Shown: positions 13,116 through 25,100 of the stretch, in pieces
Numbering within the stretch: the first letter of the stretch is position 1
Layout: every line of letters starts with the position of its first letter
Assembly: GCA_963924555.1 (NCBI GenBank)
Contig: OZ004581.1
Coordinates: 7,789,338-7,853,337 of the forward strand
Length of the DNA: 64,000 nucleotides
Origin: Crambe crambe
Taxonomy: Eukaryota > Porifera > Demospongiae > Poecilosclerida > Crambeidae
Direction of reading: 5' to 3'
The notes under the pieces: generated by a model
The model's database searches: none
Told to the model about the DNA's origin: nothing
The model's input: the letters and a program-made list of their open reading frames with translations, nothing else
Position numbers and translations under genes: made by a program

Positions 13116-16100
13116 ATGAAGTTTTTCCTAGCTGTATTAGCTCTGCTCACTGCTATTAGTGATGGCCAAATGCCAGTACAGACAAGAGCAGTTGGTAACT
13201 GTCCTAGAGTGACAGAGGCTGACTTAGGTAGGACAGATGTTCTGAACAATACTGGACTAGTGTCACTTGCCACTCTCACTCCCAATGGAATTGAGAGGCC
13301 TTTGGTGCGGATTCTGGAGTACCAAGTGGTGTGTGAAGCTGCAGGCTTGACTAGGGACACAGTTAGTGCCACATCAGTGGTGGTAAGATACGAGTGTCAA
13401 GGAGTAATGCAAGTCTGCCCCATGTTTGTGTTAGTCCAGTATCTCAACCTAGACTGCAGGACTTCCGATAGCTTTCTGGTGCCTGAACCGGATGTTCAGT
13501 TTGGAAGTGAAATAAATCCTGCTAATAATAGTGGTCTATCAGTTCCTCTCAACACTCAATGTGGAGTCTGTACTGAGCGAAACAGTGGTACTGACCATTG
13601 TATCCGTAAGTATACTTAAGTCAAATTTACTCTGAGCATTTATAGTAAATTATGTGCTGTTAGATTTTATAAAGGCTTTATTTGATACCAGTGAAAAGTT
13701 ACAAACATGTCCTGGTACTTACAGGTGCCAAGTAAATGCTTTCAGGGCTAATAATATAATTATATAATGTGGGCAGGATGCAGACTGCAGTGATCTTGCA
13801 ACATAGTTCAGAATACTAAAATTTACATAGCATCCTTTCAACTCCAAAGCCACAGTTAAGTCCTTTGAAAAGAAGCTATGTTAATTTTGGTTTTGCTGTT
13901 CTGAATATCATGTTGCAAGATCACTGTAACAATAAACACAGCCATCTGGTCAGGATACTAATACTCTGCACATGACAACTATAGACTATTGGTAACCAGG
14001 TCCTTTTTTTTTTCTTTTTCTTTTTTTTTTTTTTTGGGGGGGGGGGGGCACTTATTACTTCAGCCTCCTTATTCACCCCTTGGCAATCTTCTGAAAAATC
14101 CACTATCAGTCATTGCTACTTACTTTGAGAATGACCTCTGACCTCTGTTTATACTTTATTAGTGTGATGCATACACTGTAAAAACGAAAGTGTACGCTGC
14201 ATACTTATTTAGTGTAGATTGCACACCTAGTGTGTGTATTGAGAAATCTTAGTGTGCATGTTATGCTTCTGTTCTTATAGTGTGTGATACTTGTACTTAA
14301 CTTAATGGAAATTAGCTCTTGTGTGGGTGGAGTGTTATTGCATGCCACCCTTAAAATATGTTGTTGTTTTTTTTAGCATGTGATTCTGCATGCAATGAAG
14401 GACAGAGGAGATGTATAGGCATAGACTCCAACCAATGCTGCAACTGGTACCTCAACAACACATGTGTGATAACCTGTCCCTCCCAATTGGTGGGAGATAT
14501 GACCACATTCAATTGTGGTAAGTATAATAATATAGAGTCAATAATGTGATAAGGCAGTTCGAAATAAATTAGCTACTTGTTTAGTAATTGAACTATCCCA
14601 GTTTATAATGCATATAGTATACTGAGGTATACAGAGTAGTATACAGGTAGGTATACAGAGTAGTATACAAGTGTTAGTTTCAAATCTTACAGTATGATGC
14701 ATATAGTATACTGAGGCATACAGAGTAGTATACAGGTAGTATACAGAGTAGTATACAAGTGTTTGTTTCGTCCTATAAGAAAGATTCTAGGAAAAAATCT
14801 TACAGTATGATGCATAATTATAGTATACTGAGGTATATATAGCAGTACAGTGGAACCCCTAAATGTGGACTCCCTGAAATGCAAAAACCTCTCTAATCAG
14901 GACACTTTTTCTTGTCCCAACACAATATAAATGTGTATAATTTAACCCCTGAAATAGGGACACCTCTCTAATCAGGACACTTTTCGCTGGTCCCAAAGGT
15001 GTCCGCATTTAGAGGTTTCACTGTGTACAGGTAGGAATACGGAGTAGTATACAAGTGTTTGTTTCATCCTATAAGAATTAATTTGGAACTGCCTAAACTT
15101 ATGATATCTTCAACACGTATTCATATGGCAGGCTGCACAGAGCTTAGCTTTCCACCAAATGGAAACATAAGCTATTCCAATAGATTTGCTGTGAACAGTG
15201 TTGCCACTCATACTTGTGATGCTAGCAACGGCTATATGCTCAGTGATCCCAGTGCTAACACGAGGACATGCATGATGGATGGGAACTGGTCTGGCAACAA
15301 CATCACTTGTCAATGTAAGTTCTTTGAACTTTCTACTATATAAACTTATATGTGTACTGTAAAAACGAAATGGTGAACATCACTACAATGTAGTGACTCC
15401 TGTGGCATCATCATAGTAATAAACATAGTGATGCCACAGGAGTCACTACATTGTAGTCATGTTCACCATTTCGTTTTTACAGTAATACTTCATGATTATG
15501 ATGTATATAATATTATGTATGATATTCAACAGTTAATCTAATGAATTCTTGGATTTCATGGCTTTGAAAAAATTAATACACAAAACGAGAATTTATATTC
15601 ATGCCGCAAAATTTTAACCCATGCTAAACAATCCATAAACTCATAACACTTGCTCAGATCTTAACTGTTTGTTTACTTGTTGTCTGCTACAGTGTTTGAC
15701 TGTAACTCTACTGACATCATGGCACCAGTCAATGGAAGAGCCCCTATAGATCGGACCACCCTCAGCTCTGTTGTTACCTTCACATGCAACGATGGCTATG
15801 TCTTGGTCGGAAATGCAACAAGGACATGTCAACCAACAGGATGGTCTGGCAGTAACCCCACATGTGGTATGTAGGAGAGCTAATACCTAATTAAAGGGAA
15901 CACCCCCTAATTGAAATTGAGAGATGAAATATAGATTTAAGGCTTCTTTTCTCAGTATGGAAGTCTATCTATAACTTTTATAAATAGTTTGTCCTTCTTC
16001 AAAGCTCTCTATAATCTCGCATGGGTTCTAATAGTACTGTGTATCATCCTTCTTTGACATGACACAGGTTCATTGCTATGCACCATGTGTATAGGCTATT

Positions 16101-17100
16101 TTGAATCGTTTTTCATGCTTAAAACATACCATGAATGAACAGACAGTTTTATTGGAAGAGAAGAGCCATAAGCATACATCAGTACTAACACAAGATGAAC
16201 CTAGACTGTGGACTATCCCCTCAGCTGTTTTTGGCTACCGCTAGTAACTGATCGGCAATAGCACCACACATGCACAGTCATCTCATGCATGTATACGTAC
16301 ATGTCATTGTGCCGCACCCACCACCCAGTCATTCAGTTGTGTGTTCCCAATCAGCCAAGGAAGGTCCTAAGGATCGAAATGTCCTGTCCGTTCATTCGTG
16401 CTATGTTTTAACTCAAAAAAAGTATTCAAAATCTCCTTCTTTGCATGCAGTATTTGACTGTGGTTCTACTGTCTTGATATTGACCAATGGGAGAGTGATT
16501 ATAGACCAGACAACTCTTGGTTCTGTTGCAAGGTTCATGTGTAATAATGGATTTGTATTGAGAGGAGATACGGTGACAAGAACTTGTGAAGTCGCAGGAT
16601 GGTCTGGCAGTAACCCCTCATGTGGTATGCCATAAACTGTTAGCTAAATATGAAATGTTTATGGGATTATGGGTCTTGTGGGCTAACAAGATTAACCCCT
16701 GATGTGATAAGAACTGAGCATATTATAACGAAATATGGAATTACGGGTTTTATGGGCTAACAGGATCACCTCCCTACTTTAAGGCCACTTGTTCCTGGCC
16801 CAAGGTGGTCAGGTATCATTATAGTTGTCATGGAATGTCCGAGTTTTTGGACATGTTTTGTAGTATAAGGTGTGTATAAGATGATTGTCATATAATAGTG
16901 TACCTGGTTGCTACTGTATGTGCTTGCACTATTCTTTTGTTGCAGTTCGAGTTCTCAATGTACCAGGCATAGTGGTTGGCTCAGTGATAGGTGCTCTCGT
17001 CCTAATAATCCTCATCATCGCACTGATAATCGGGATTATGCTGATTGCACGACATCTCTCACAGAAGAACAATAAAGTGCATGAAAAACTTCAGTATTAA
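13116..17100 (+). CDS. Gene B: type I membrane protein with three sushi domains
   Basis: Six exons: 13116-13605, 14377-14517, 15132-15314, 15693-15866, 16451-16624, 16946-17100. They join in frame to 438 residues, all junctions phase 1. Signal peptide (MKFFLAVLALLTAISDGQ), family N-terminal domain with VVCEAAGL and SATSVVVRYEC motifs, furin-like unit (CCNWYLNNTCVITC), one sushi of the long loop type (NGYML), two of the tandem type (TGWSGSNP), then a transmembrane helix (IVVGSVIGALVLIILIIAL) and a short basic tail ending KLQY. AATAAA follows at 17141. The tail is about 20 residues with no recognisable kinase or ITAM-like motif. The transmembrane exon is very close to that of gene E. Role as a surface receptor is inferred. 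Confidence 0.85.
13788..13926. mobile_element. MITE-like element, family CAGTGATCTTGCAACAT, copy 1
   Basis: It begins CAGTGATCTTGCAACAT and ends with the exact reverse complement ATGTTGCAAGATCACTG. The 139-base element has no coding capacity and lies in intron 1 of gene B. A second copy with the same ends and similar interior is at 45448-45579. Confidence 0.8.
14608..14850. repeat. Tandem repeat built from GTATACTGAGGTATACAGAG
   Basis: Phrases such as ATAGTATACTGAGG and ATACAGAGTAGTATACA recur several times from 14608, with a further remnant near 15028-15060. The array sits in intron 2 of gene B and explains the short open frames there. Confidence 0.7.
14848..15023. mobile_element. MITE-like element with CAGTGGAACC / GGTTTCACTG ends
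   Basis: It begins CAGTGGAACCCCTAAATG and ends CATTTAGAGGTTTCACTG, an imperfect inverted pair. The interior repeats the phrase CTCTCTAATCAGGACACTTT twice. It is a non-coding insertion in intron 2 of gene B. The terminal sequence resembles that of the larger family found after 31 kb. Confidence 0.65.
15355..15484. mobile_element. Near-perfect 130-base palindrome (MITE)
   Basis: The two ~60-base arms, beginning TACTGTAAAAACGAAATGG and ending CCATTTCGTTTTTACAGTA, are reverse complements with very few mismatches and a loop of about ten bases. It sits in an intron of gene B. Related ACTGTAAAAACG ends occur near 14176, 28109 and, diverged, 55336. Confidence 0.85.
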
Positions 17101-17690
17101 CAAGAGAAAACTACCTTCGTTGATTTGTGTACACTTCCAGAATAAATTTAAAATTTTAAAATATTCATTATTATAAATTCATAGGTAGTTGATATAGGTG
17201 CCAATATTTTGTGCCACACCTCCTATCATACCAGATACAATGCAGATCATATACTCTTTATGAATCCAGGGTTCTGTACATCCATGGCCACTTTCAGTCA
17301 TTATTTTGATACCACTCAGATGTGTGTAATTTTTGACTTCGTAAAGAGAATATTGGGTGTGGTCTTATAAAAATGGGAGTGGCAGCAAGCTAAACTGGTA
17401 GAACCCTGTTAATTAATTAGAGGATTCTGAATAGCATGCTTAGAACATGCAGATATATGTACTGGTGAAGCTACATGGCAAAGTTTAGAAGTCAAAAGGT
17501 TATTCATAGTGCATTACGTCAGCAATGAGCATTCATGGTTAAGCTGAATTTGATATTCATATGCTAGATAATGACATGTGGAATTTCATGGTAAATTCCA
17601 TGAAGATTAGCAAACAAAAATGCACACACTAGCCTCTATATTTAACAAGCTCTGCATGCATTCAAGTATTTCAAAGCTCATAGAAGAATC
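17101..17690. other. Spacer between genes B and C
   Basis: No exon seen. The left part (about 17335-17450) resembles the 3' flank of gene E (34380-34520). The right part (about 17480-17690) resembles the region just upstream of gene E (32480-32696), so whole gene units with flanks have been duplicated. Confidence 0.55.
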
Positions 17691-19012
17691 ATGTATCTAG
17701 TGTTAGTTATATTGGCCGTGTCAGTAACAAATATTTATAGCCAAGTGCCAGAGCTAAGGAGGAATATAAGCAGTTGTACTCCACTGACATTAGAAGATCT
17801 AGGGAGCAGAGAATCACTGAGCAGTGTTGGTTTAGTGGCAAGAGCTAATGCCAGAGATGGTGAGATACCTGTGGTGAAGATTCTTGAGCACCAAGTGGTG
17901 TGTGAGGCTTCGGGTTTGACTAGAGGCAGTGTCAGTGCTACATCAGTGGTGGTTAGATTTGAAACCATTCAGTACATCAACATTGACTGCAATGAGCAAG
18001 CTGGGAGATCTGAAGGGAGCTTCCTGGAGCCACAACCCACTGTACAGATTGGCAGAACCATAAATCCAGCAAATTTGAGCTCCTTGATGCTAACTACCAA
18101 CACTATGTGTGGCCTCTGCTCGGATAATGCAAGCACTCCCAACCACTGCCTCAGTGAGTATAAACTCTGTACAATGTAAGGTAGTTTCAGGTACTGCAGT
18201 ATTCACCAAAATATTTCCCACTAAATCATGATGTTTGCTTTGCCTAAAATACAAAAGTAAAAAAAACAAGATCTGATCTGATAGATCAGTTTTATTAGAA
18301 CCCAATAATACAATTTCTTAATGACAAGCAGTATTTACCGTTTTATAGCTCTGAGGGCTACTTTAGTTATTTATTTTTATTTATTTAGTTATTTATTTAT
18401 TTTATTAAGGCTGTGATGCAGCATGCAATGAGGGACAAAGTAGATGTGTTGGTAGAGACTCTGATCAATGCTGTAACTGGTACCTCAACGACACATGCAC
18501 GGCAACCTGCCCCTCTCCTTTGGTGGGAAATACAACCACATTCAATTGTGGTAAGCAGATAGCTAATATAATACTTTTTAAATAGGTACTGAATTTCGTC
18601 CTGCTTAAAGACAATCATTACCTTGAATGATGAAGAATATTTAATCTGATTCTATAGCGATACATCAAAAATTAATAAAAAGCCATAGAAAGGTGAAGTT
18701 TTTTTCCTGTACCATATAAAAATTATTGTTTTAGCTAGTGCACGGTCTCAAGTCTATCTACATGTGTTAAATCTACTTAGAATTCTTTTCTACAGATTGC
18801 CCAAGACTCACTCTTCAAAATGGAAGTATTACATATACCAATGTGACCTCAATGGACAGTGTTGCCACCCATACTTGTGACACTAGCGATGGCTATGTGC
18901 TCAGTAACTCCAGCACTAACACAAGAACATGCACAATGGGTGGATGGTCAGGTCCTGAAATCACATGTCAATGTAAGTCATATTGAGTGAGTGAGAGAGA
19001 GAAAGAGGAGAG

Positions 19013-19106
<94 letters not shown>

Positions 19107-19125
19107 TGAGAGAGAAAGAGAAGAG

Positions 19126-19203
<78 letters not shown>

Positions 19204-19222
19204 TGGGAGAGAAAGAGAAGAG

Positions 19223-19284
<62 letters not shown>

Positions 19285-21362
19285 ACACATACATATTATG
19301 GTATTATATAGTGTTTGACTGTGAACGAGACTCTATTGTGGCTCCAACCAATGGAAATCATACATTGGATCAGACTACCTTTGGTTCTAAAGTTTCATTT
19401 ACATGTGAGACTAATTACACACTGATTGGAAATGCAACAAGGACTTGTGAACTAACTGGATGGTCTGGCAGTAACCCCACATGTGGTATGCAAAAATAAT
19501 TACATCATAGAAGGCTGCTCGGGAGATTGTCAAAATTAAATGTGGACTCCCTCAAATACAAAAACCTCAGCGATTTGGGGGGAGAACCCTTTAATCATTA
19601 CAATGGAACTCCTGAAACACTTATTACTGGTCCCGAAACTGTCCACATTGCATTCCTTCAAACAGACCAGCATTTAAAGCCCTTGTAGGCAAGGTTTAAC
19701 AATTTATTTTATTAACCCCCTTGTTTAACCCTGTTCACAGAGTTTGATTGTGGCTCTACTGACATCGTAGCACCAGCTAGAGGACACATTGGCTACTTCC
19801 CACCTAATAGAGTAAATATTAGCTACCCGGCAACCATCCTTGGATCCACTGCACTATTTTCCTGTGATAATGGATTCACATTGGTTGGAAATGTGACAAG
19901 AACTTGTGAACTCACAGGATGGTCTGGCAATAACCCTTCATGTGGTGAGTAGTAATTGTAAGAATAATGACACAAGATGAAGTTACAAAATTTGGCTTGC
20001 CATACCCATTTTTAAAAGTCACACCCACTTTTAGGGGACATTATCGACATTATCAATACCCTCAGTACGGCTATGATTATGAATGCAGTTTGCTGAAAAG
20101 CTTGAGTGCCTGTCAAAACACCATTGTGGTCTCTTTTTTTTTCCCCTTCTTCTTCTGTAGTTTTTGACTGCGGGTGCACTGATATCTTAAGATTGAATAA
20201 TGGAAGCATTATCCTAAGTGATTCCACCACACTCAATTCAGTGGCAAGATTCCAGTGTGACAGTAATTTCGAATTATTTGGAGATGCAACAAGGACCTGT
20301 CAACTAGCTGGCTGGTCTGGCAGCAACCCTTCATGTGGTACGTGCTTCTCAAATGATAACTTGTATGACAGCATCAGTACACTAACCTGAGTTTCAAAAT
20401 GGTCAATATAATACAACCATAAGTAACTTCTTAATATACTTGTAGTATTTGACTGTGATTCTACTGACATCATAAGCCTGGAAAACGGAAACACCACTAT
20501 GCTCAATGGGACAACCCTTGGTTCTGTGGTCTCTTTTTCATGCAATGCTAAGTACAGATTGGAGGGGAATGCAACAAGGACTTGTCAACTCAAAGGATGG
20601 TCTGGAAGTAACCCCTCATGTGGTATGTCTATTAATGGCATAATTTCAGCAAAATAGGTACTCCCAAGCATCAGGCATAATGCTAGCATTACTTATGCAA
20701 GTGTTAGGATCAAGGAAGCAATATTTATAACCAGTATCATTGGAATGCATACAATAATGGCATAATCGAAAGATCGTGGGCATAATTGAGAGCATAATGA
20801 GGTCAAAGCATTTTTGGGGAACTGTGACATAGCAAGCTAGCCATAGATACAAAATGCTTAGCAAGAAATTACATTTATTATTGTCTCTTGTTGCAGTGTT
20901 TGACTGTGGTTCCAACTTAACACTGGAAAATGGGATGGTTAGATATATTTCAGAAAAGACCACTCTTGGTTCTGTTGCAATTTTCATATGTAACAACGAC
21001 TACCGACGGAATGGAAATGCAAACAGAACTTGTGAATTATCAGGATGGTCTGGAAGTAACCCAACATGTGGTAAGAAATACGATGTAGTTACCACTTGTG
21101 CATGATGCGTATACTGCTATGCTGCTACATATCAATTCTCTCACATCATTAATTCATTGCTTTTTTTTTTTATGCTGCAGATAATGTACCAGGAATTGGA
21201 ATAGGCTTTTTTATATTAGGTGTGATAATCACATCAATAATAATAAGTTGTATTATTATTGTAGTGATCCTTGTTAAGAAGAAATGTTTAGGGCCAAGGC
21301 TATCGACAGATTCAACCACACAAACACCTTCAAATCAAGAATGGACTATAAAAGACTTATAG
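17691..21362 (+). CDS. Gene C: type I membrane protein with six sushi domains
   Basis: Nine exons: 17691-18153, 18410-18550, 18796-18972, 19312-19485, 19741-19944, 20161-20337, 20446-20622, 20897-21070, 21181-21362. They join in frame to 622 residues, all phase 1. Signal peptide (MYLVLVILAVSVTNIYSQ), N-terminal domain (VVCEASGLTRGSVSATS), furin-like unit, one long-loop sushi (DGYVL), five tandem-type sushi, then a transmembrane helix and a tail of about 33 residues ending TIKDL. Exon 5 has a longer insertion after its first cysteine. Compared with A, B and D the N-terminal domain lacks a short cysteine-containing segment, as in gene E. Exon 4 is preceded by a long GA microsatellite. A surface receptor role is inferred. 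Confidence 0.85.
18973..19284 (+). repeat. GA microsatellite, about 300 bases
   Basis: An almost uninterrupted (GA)n tract fills the intron between exons 3 and 4 of gene C and ends some 30 bases before the acceptor. It generates long false open frames on both strands (Arg/Glu on plus, Ser/Leu on minus). Confidence 0.95.
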
Positions 21363-21689
21363 AATCTGATTAAGTATACACTATATATATGTACTACAAC
21401 TACGTTAGTACTTCCTTCTTCATTATTGTATAACTTTTAAAAATGACAAATCCAGGGGGTTTGATATTGAGCACGTGTATTTAAAGTGTCTATATTGACA
21501 GGGTGTGTAGTTTTAACAACAAAATAACAGTTGATCTGACATTTGATGGCAGACCATTGAATTTGCACTGATTTCAAAATACATGATGTATACTTTAATG
21601 TCTCCAATCAACAGGATAATGGCAAGATAACTGGCTGGACATTCATCCCATGTCGACTGCCCCAGGCTATGCATCACATTAATATGGTA

Positions 21690-22122
21690 AAGGGTCATCA
21701 TGATAGCTATAAAACCAGGAAGTCCATAATCATTCAATTGGCTATAATCAACCACATCCATAGTCGCTCTGCATGCATGTAGAAGCTGTACAGCATAGCT
21801 AGCTGGTGTAAATCATGAGAGAAAGAAGAGTCCATCACTAACACCAACAATCAGATTCCAGAACAGAGACCAAAAAATTAATGTTGGTAACTGTCCTCCA
21901 ATAAGAGAAGAGTTGTCCAGATTGGAGCATGGGCTATAGAAGTAATATGGTAAAGGGTCATCACAATAACCAAACCAGGAAGTCCATAATTGCAATCTAA
22001 AATCAACCACATCCATAGATAGCAAAAGCAGTACTCTTCATGTACTATTAGACAGAAGCTGTTCCAACTAGTGCATGCTTATACAGTGACCAAGTTAGTA
22101 TAGCTAGCTGCTACAAATCATG
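21690..22122 (+). repeat. Tandem duplication upstream of gene D
   Basis: Two diverged copies, 21690-21817 and 21938-22122, share ATATGGTAAAGGGTCATCA, AACCAGGAAGTCCATAAT and TCAACCACATCCATAG. Both lead into a copy of the start of gene D exon 1. The second copy is the functional promoter and first exon; the first leads into the pseudo-exon at 21796. Confidence 0.7.
21796..21925 (+). pseudogene. Decayed copy of gene D exon 1
   Basis: It matches the start of gene D exon 1 (22097-22240): an AAATCATGAGAG start context, then TCCATCACTAACACCAACA, CAGATTCCAGAACAGAGA and AACTGTCCTCCAATAA. The signal-peptide core has lost about 30 bases and the frame stops a few codons after the ATG. It is a dead duplicate exon. 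Confidence 0.75.
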
Positions 22123-25100
22123 AGAGGAAGAGTGCTGAGGCTAGTGCTAGCAGTGCTGGCTGTGTCCATCACTAACACCAACAGCCAGATTCCAGAACAG
22201 AGAAGCAATGTTGGCAACTGTCCTCCAATAACAGGAGCTGATCTTGGGAGTATGGATGTTGCGAGCCGCATGGGTGTTCTGGCTGAATCATTCGAAGGAC
22301 CTGACGGACTAGAGCCTCCTTTGGTGCGGATTCTGGAGTACCGAGTGGTGTGTGAGGCTGCAGGCTTGACTAGAGGCACTGTTAGTGCAACATCAGTGGT
22401 AGTCAGACATGAATGTTCAGGTATAATAATGCATGCAAATATAACAGTAGCTATCAGGCATCCATTCAACACTCGAATATATAATCCTATTTGTTTATTG
22501 TTGTTGTTGTTGTTTTTGTTTATTTGTTTTGGATGCCAAAGCAGAATTTTAACCCACAACTATAGGGGACTGCTTATAAAACAATATTCTACCTCCTGCA
22601 AGTGTTCCCGTTGACTGGCACATTCTGCCAGCATAATTTTGGGAATAATAGGTCTATCAAAGCAGGAAGCATAATGCTGGCATAATAGGCTATGGAAAGT
22701 GAACTCCATGGTTGATCTTGAATGTATTTATCATGTGTGGCCTACACTAGCTAGCCTAGCTGGATCAAACTTGAGATTGCAGATAGCTACTTTCAAATGC
22801 ATATGACATCAGCTATATATGAGCATAATTAGAGAATAATAGGTCAGTAAAAATAATGACTTTATACAGCTGGAATTAAAGAATAGAATAATAGGGAAGC
22901 AAAAAAGCATAATGTGCCAATCCCTAGTTCCCCCGTAAGGCTTCTGTCAAAGCCTCAAACCACAGTTTGCAAAAGCCACCTTCTCAGAACTTAAGAGATA
23001 GCAACCACTTGTGGTTATGTAAGGCTATAGCTGTTGCAAATAAAACCAGTTCGATAATTAATGTGAACACGCACTATTTTGTATGAAGGACTACAATGCC
23101 CCGGTTCAGAGGTTATCCAATACCTCAACCTTGACTGCAATCCACCTGGAGCTTCAGGAAATGCTAGCTTCTTAGTGCCATCTCCCACCGTTCAGATTGG
23201 TCGAGAGCTCTCTCCCGGGAATGCTGAATCTCTGTTAGTGCCACGTAACATTCAGTGTGCGGTTTGCAGTGAATTAGCACGTCGAAGAGACAATTGTGCA
23301 GGTAAGTCTGACATATGGAACGTCATGCATAACATGTAGGTATTACTGCTTAAGGCAGATAAGCTGTACTGCTCTCAAATTTTGAAAATCTTTATTCATC
23401 CCCCTCTCCCTGAATTTGAAAATCCCTGCATTTGATTTCTATCATGTATATCTTTAGCATGTGACACGGCATGTAACGAGGGACAGAGGAGGTGTCTTGG
23501 ACAGCTCCCCAGCCAATGCTGCAACTGGTACCTTAACAACGTCTGCAGAGTGACCTGCCCCCCTCCCCTAGTGGGAGACAACAGCACGTTTGATTGTGGT
23601 GAGTTTCTCAACCTTAAAGAGGCAAAATTTTCGTAACCATTTCATATTCATTGTTAGTGCTATACAAATTGTTAAAACCCAATATCTGCAGCAATTCAAA
23701 ATCTACCATAAAATTAAAAAAAACGCTTCCAGTGTTGAAATTTACACATGCTAGTTGTATTGAAGCATAACCACAAGATTAGTCACATCCATTATACACC
23801 TTCTTAACACTTGGAATCACTATTACCACAAAATCATCATAAACTACACAAAATTAATAGAAATTATGAGCACCAAAATCTACCATAAAAAAAAAACGCT
23901 TCCAGTGTTGAAATTTACACATGCTAGTTGTATTGAAGGATAACCACAAGATTAGTCACATCCATTATACACCTTCTTAACACTTGGAATCACTATTACC
24001 ACAAATCATCATAAACTACACAAAATTAATAGAAATTATGAGCACCAAAATCTACCATAAAAAAAAAACGCTTCCAGTGTTGAAATTTACACATGCTAGT
24101 TGTATTGAAGGATAACCACAAGATTAGTCACATCCATTATACACCTTCTTAACACTTGGAATCACTATTACCACAAAATCATCATAAACTACACAAAATT
24201 AATAGAAATTATGAGCACCAAAATATTATGATATAAAGTGTTTGTCAGAAGACATCAAAAGGAGTAGAGGCATGAGTCATCTGCTCAAAGAGATTCTCAC
24301 TATAGTCTAAATAATACACAACTCAAATGCTCCATGCCAGCACTGGACTACATACCATTCCCTAATTACCCTTTACAAACAACACTAAATGGTTTCAGTA
24401 CTGGATACACTAAATATTTATACATTTTAATTCATCATAACATGTTATCTTGACTCCATTGCAGGTTGCTCAGAACTGACTCTAAGTAATGGTAACATCA
24501 TCTACTCTAACCGGTTCACTCTGAACAGTGTGGCCACTCACACATGCGACATTTCTAATGGCTACGTCCTGGCTCCCTCCAGCCCCGTCAACAGGACATG
24601 TTCTGAGTCCGGTTGGTCTGGTTCCAATGCCGTATGTCAATGTGAGTTCAAATTCAGCATAATGAAATGCCAGGCCTGTACATCAATGCATCAGCTGATA
24701 TAGTCATGTGTGACAATCCTATGTACGTAGAAATGCTATTTCTTTTATGAATTTGTTCCAAATTTCTGTCATGTGTTCCATAATGGTTAGACTATCTCTA
24801 CACCAAATTTCCAGACCATGGTCATCATGAGTTACAATATGCCAAAGTTTAAAAAGTGGCTTGTCCCAAATAGGTCACACTAATGCCTCCGGAATAATAA
24901 GGAAACCCTCTGTACATTATAAGTGGTCCCAATGTATCTGTTATACAAGCAGAGGCAAGATACATGAATCAGCTGATAGAGTCACACATGCATGGGATCA
25001 ATAATCACCATGCAGTAATTGAACATGGCAGCAGTTAGCTATTTCGAACTTTGTTGTTCTTATGGAGTGAGGATGACCTGTTCCTTGCACCAGCTGTTAT

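Noticed and set aside
18961..19318. Overlapping Arg/Glu-rich (plus) and Ser/Leu-rich (minus) open frames
   Set aside because: Pure by-product of the GA microsatellite in gene C intron 3.
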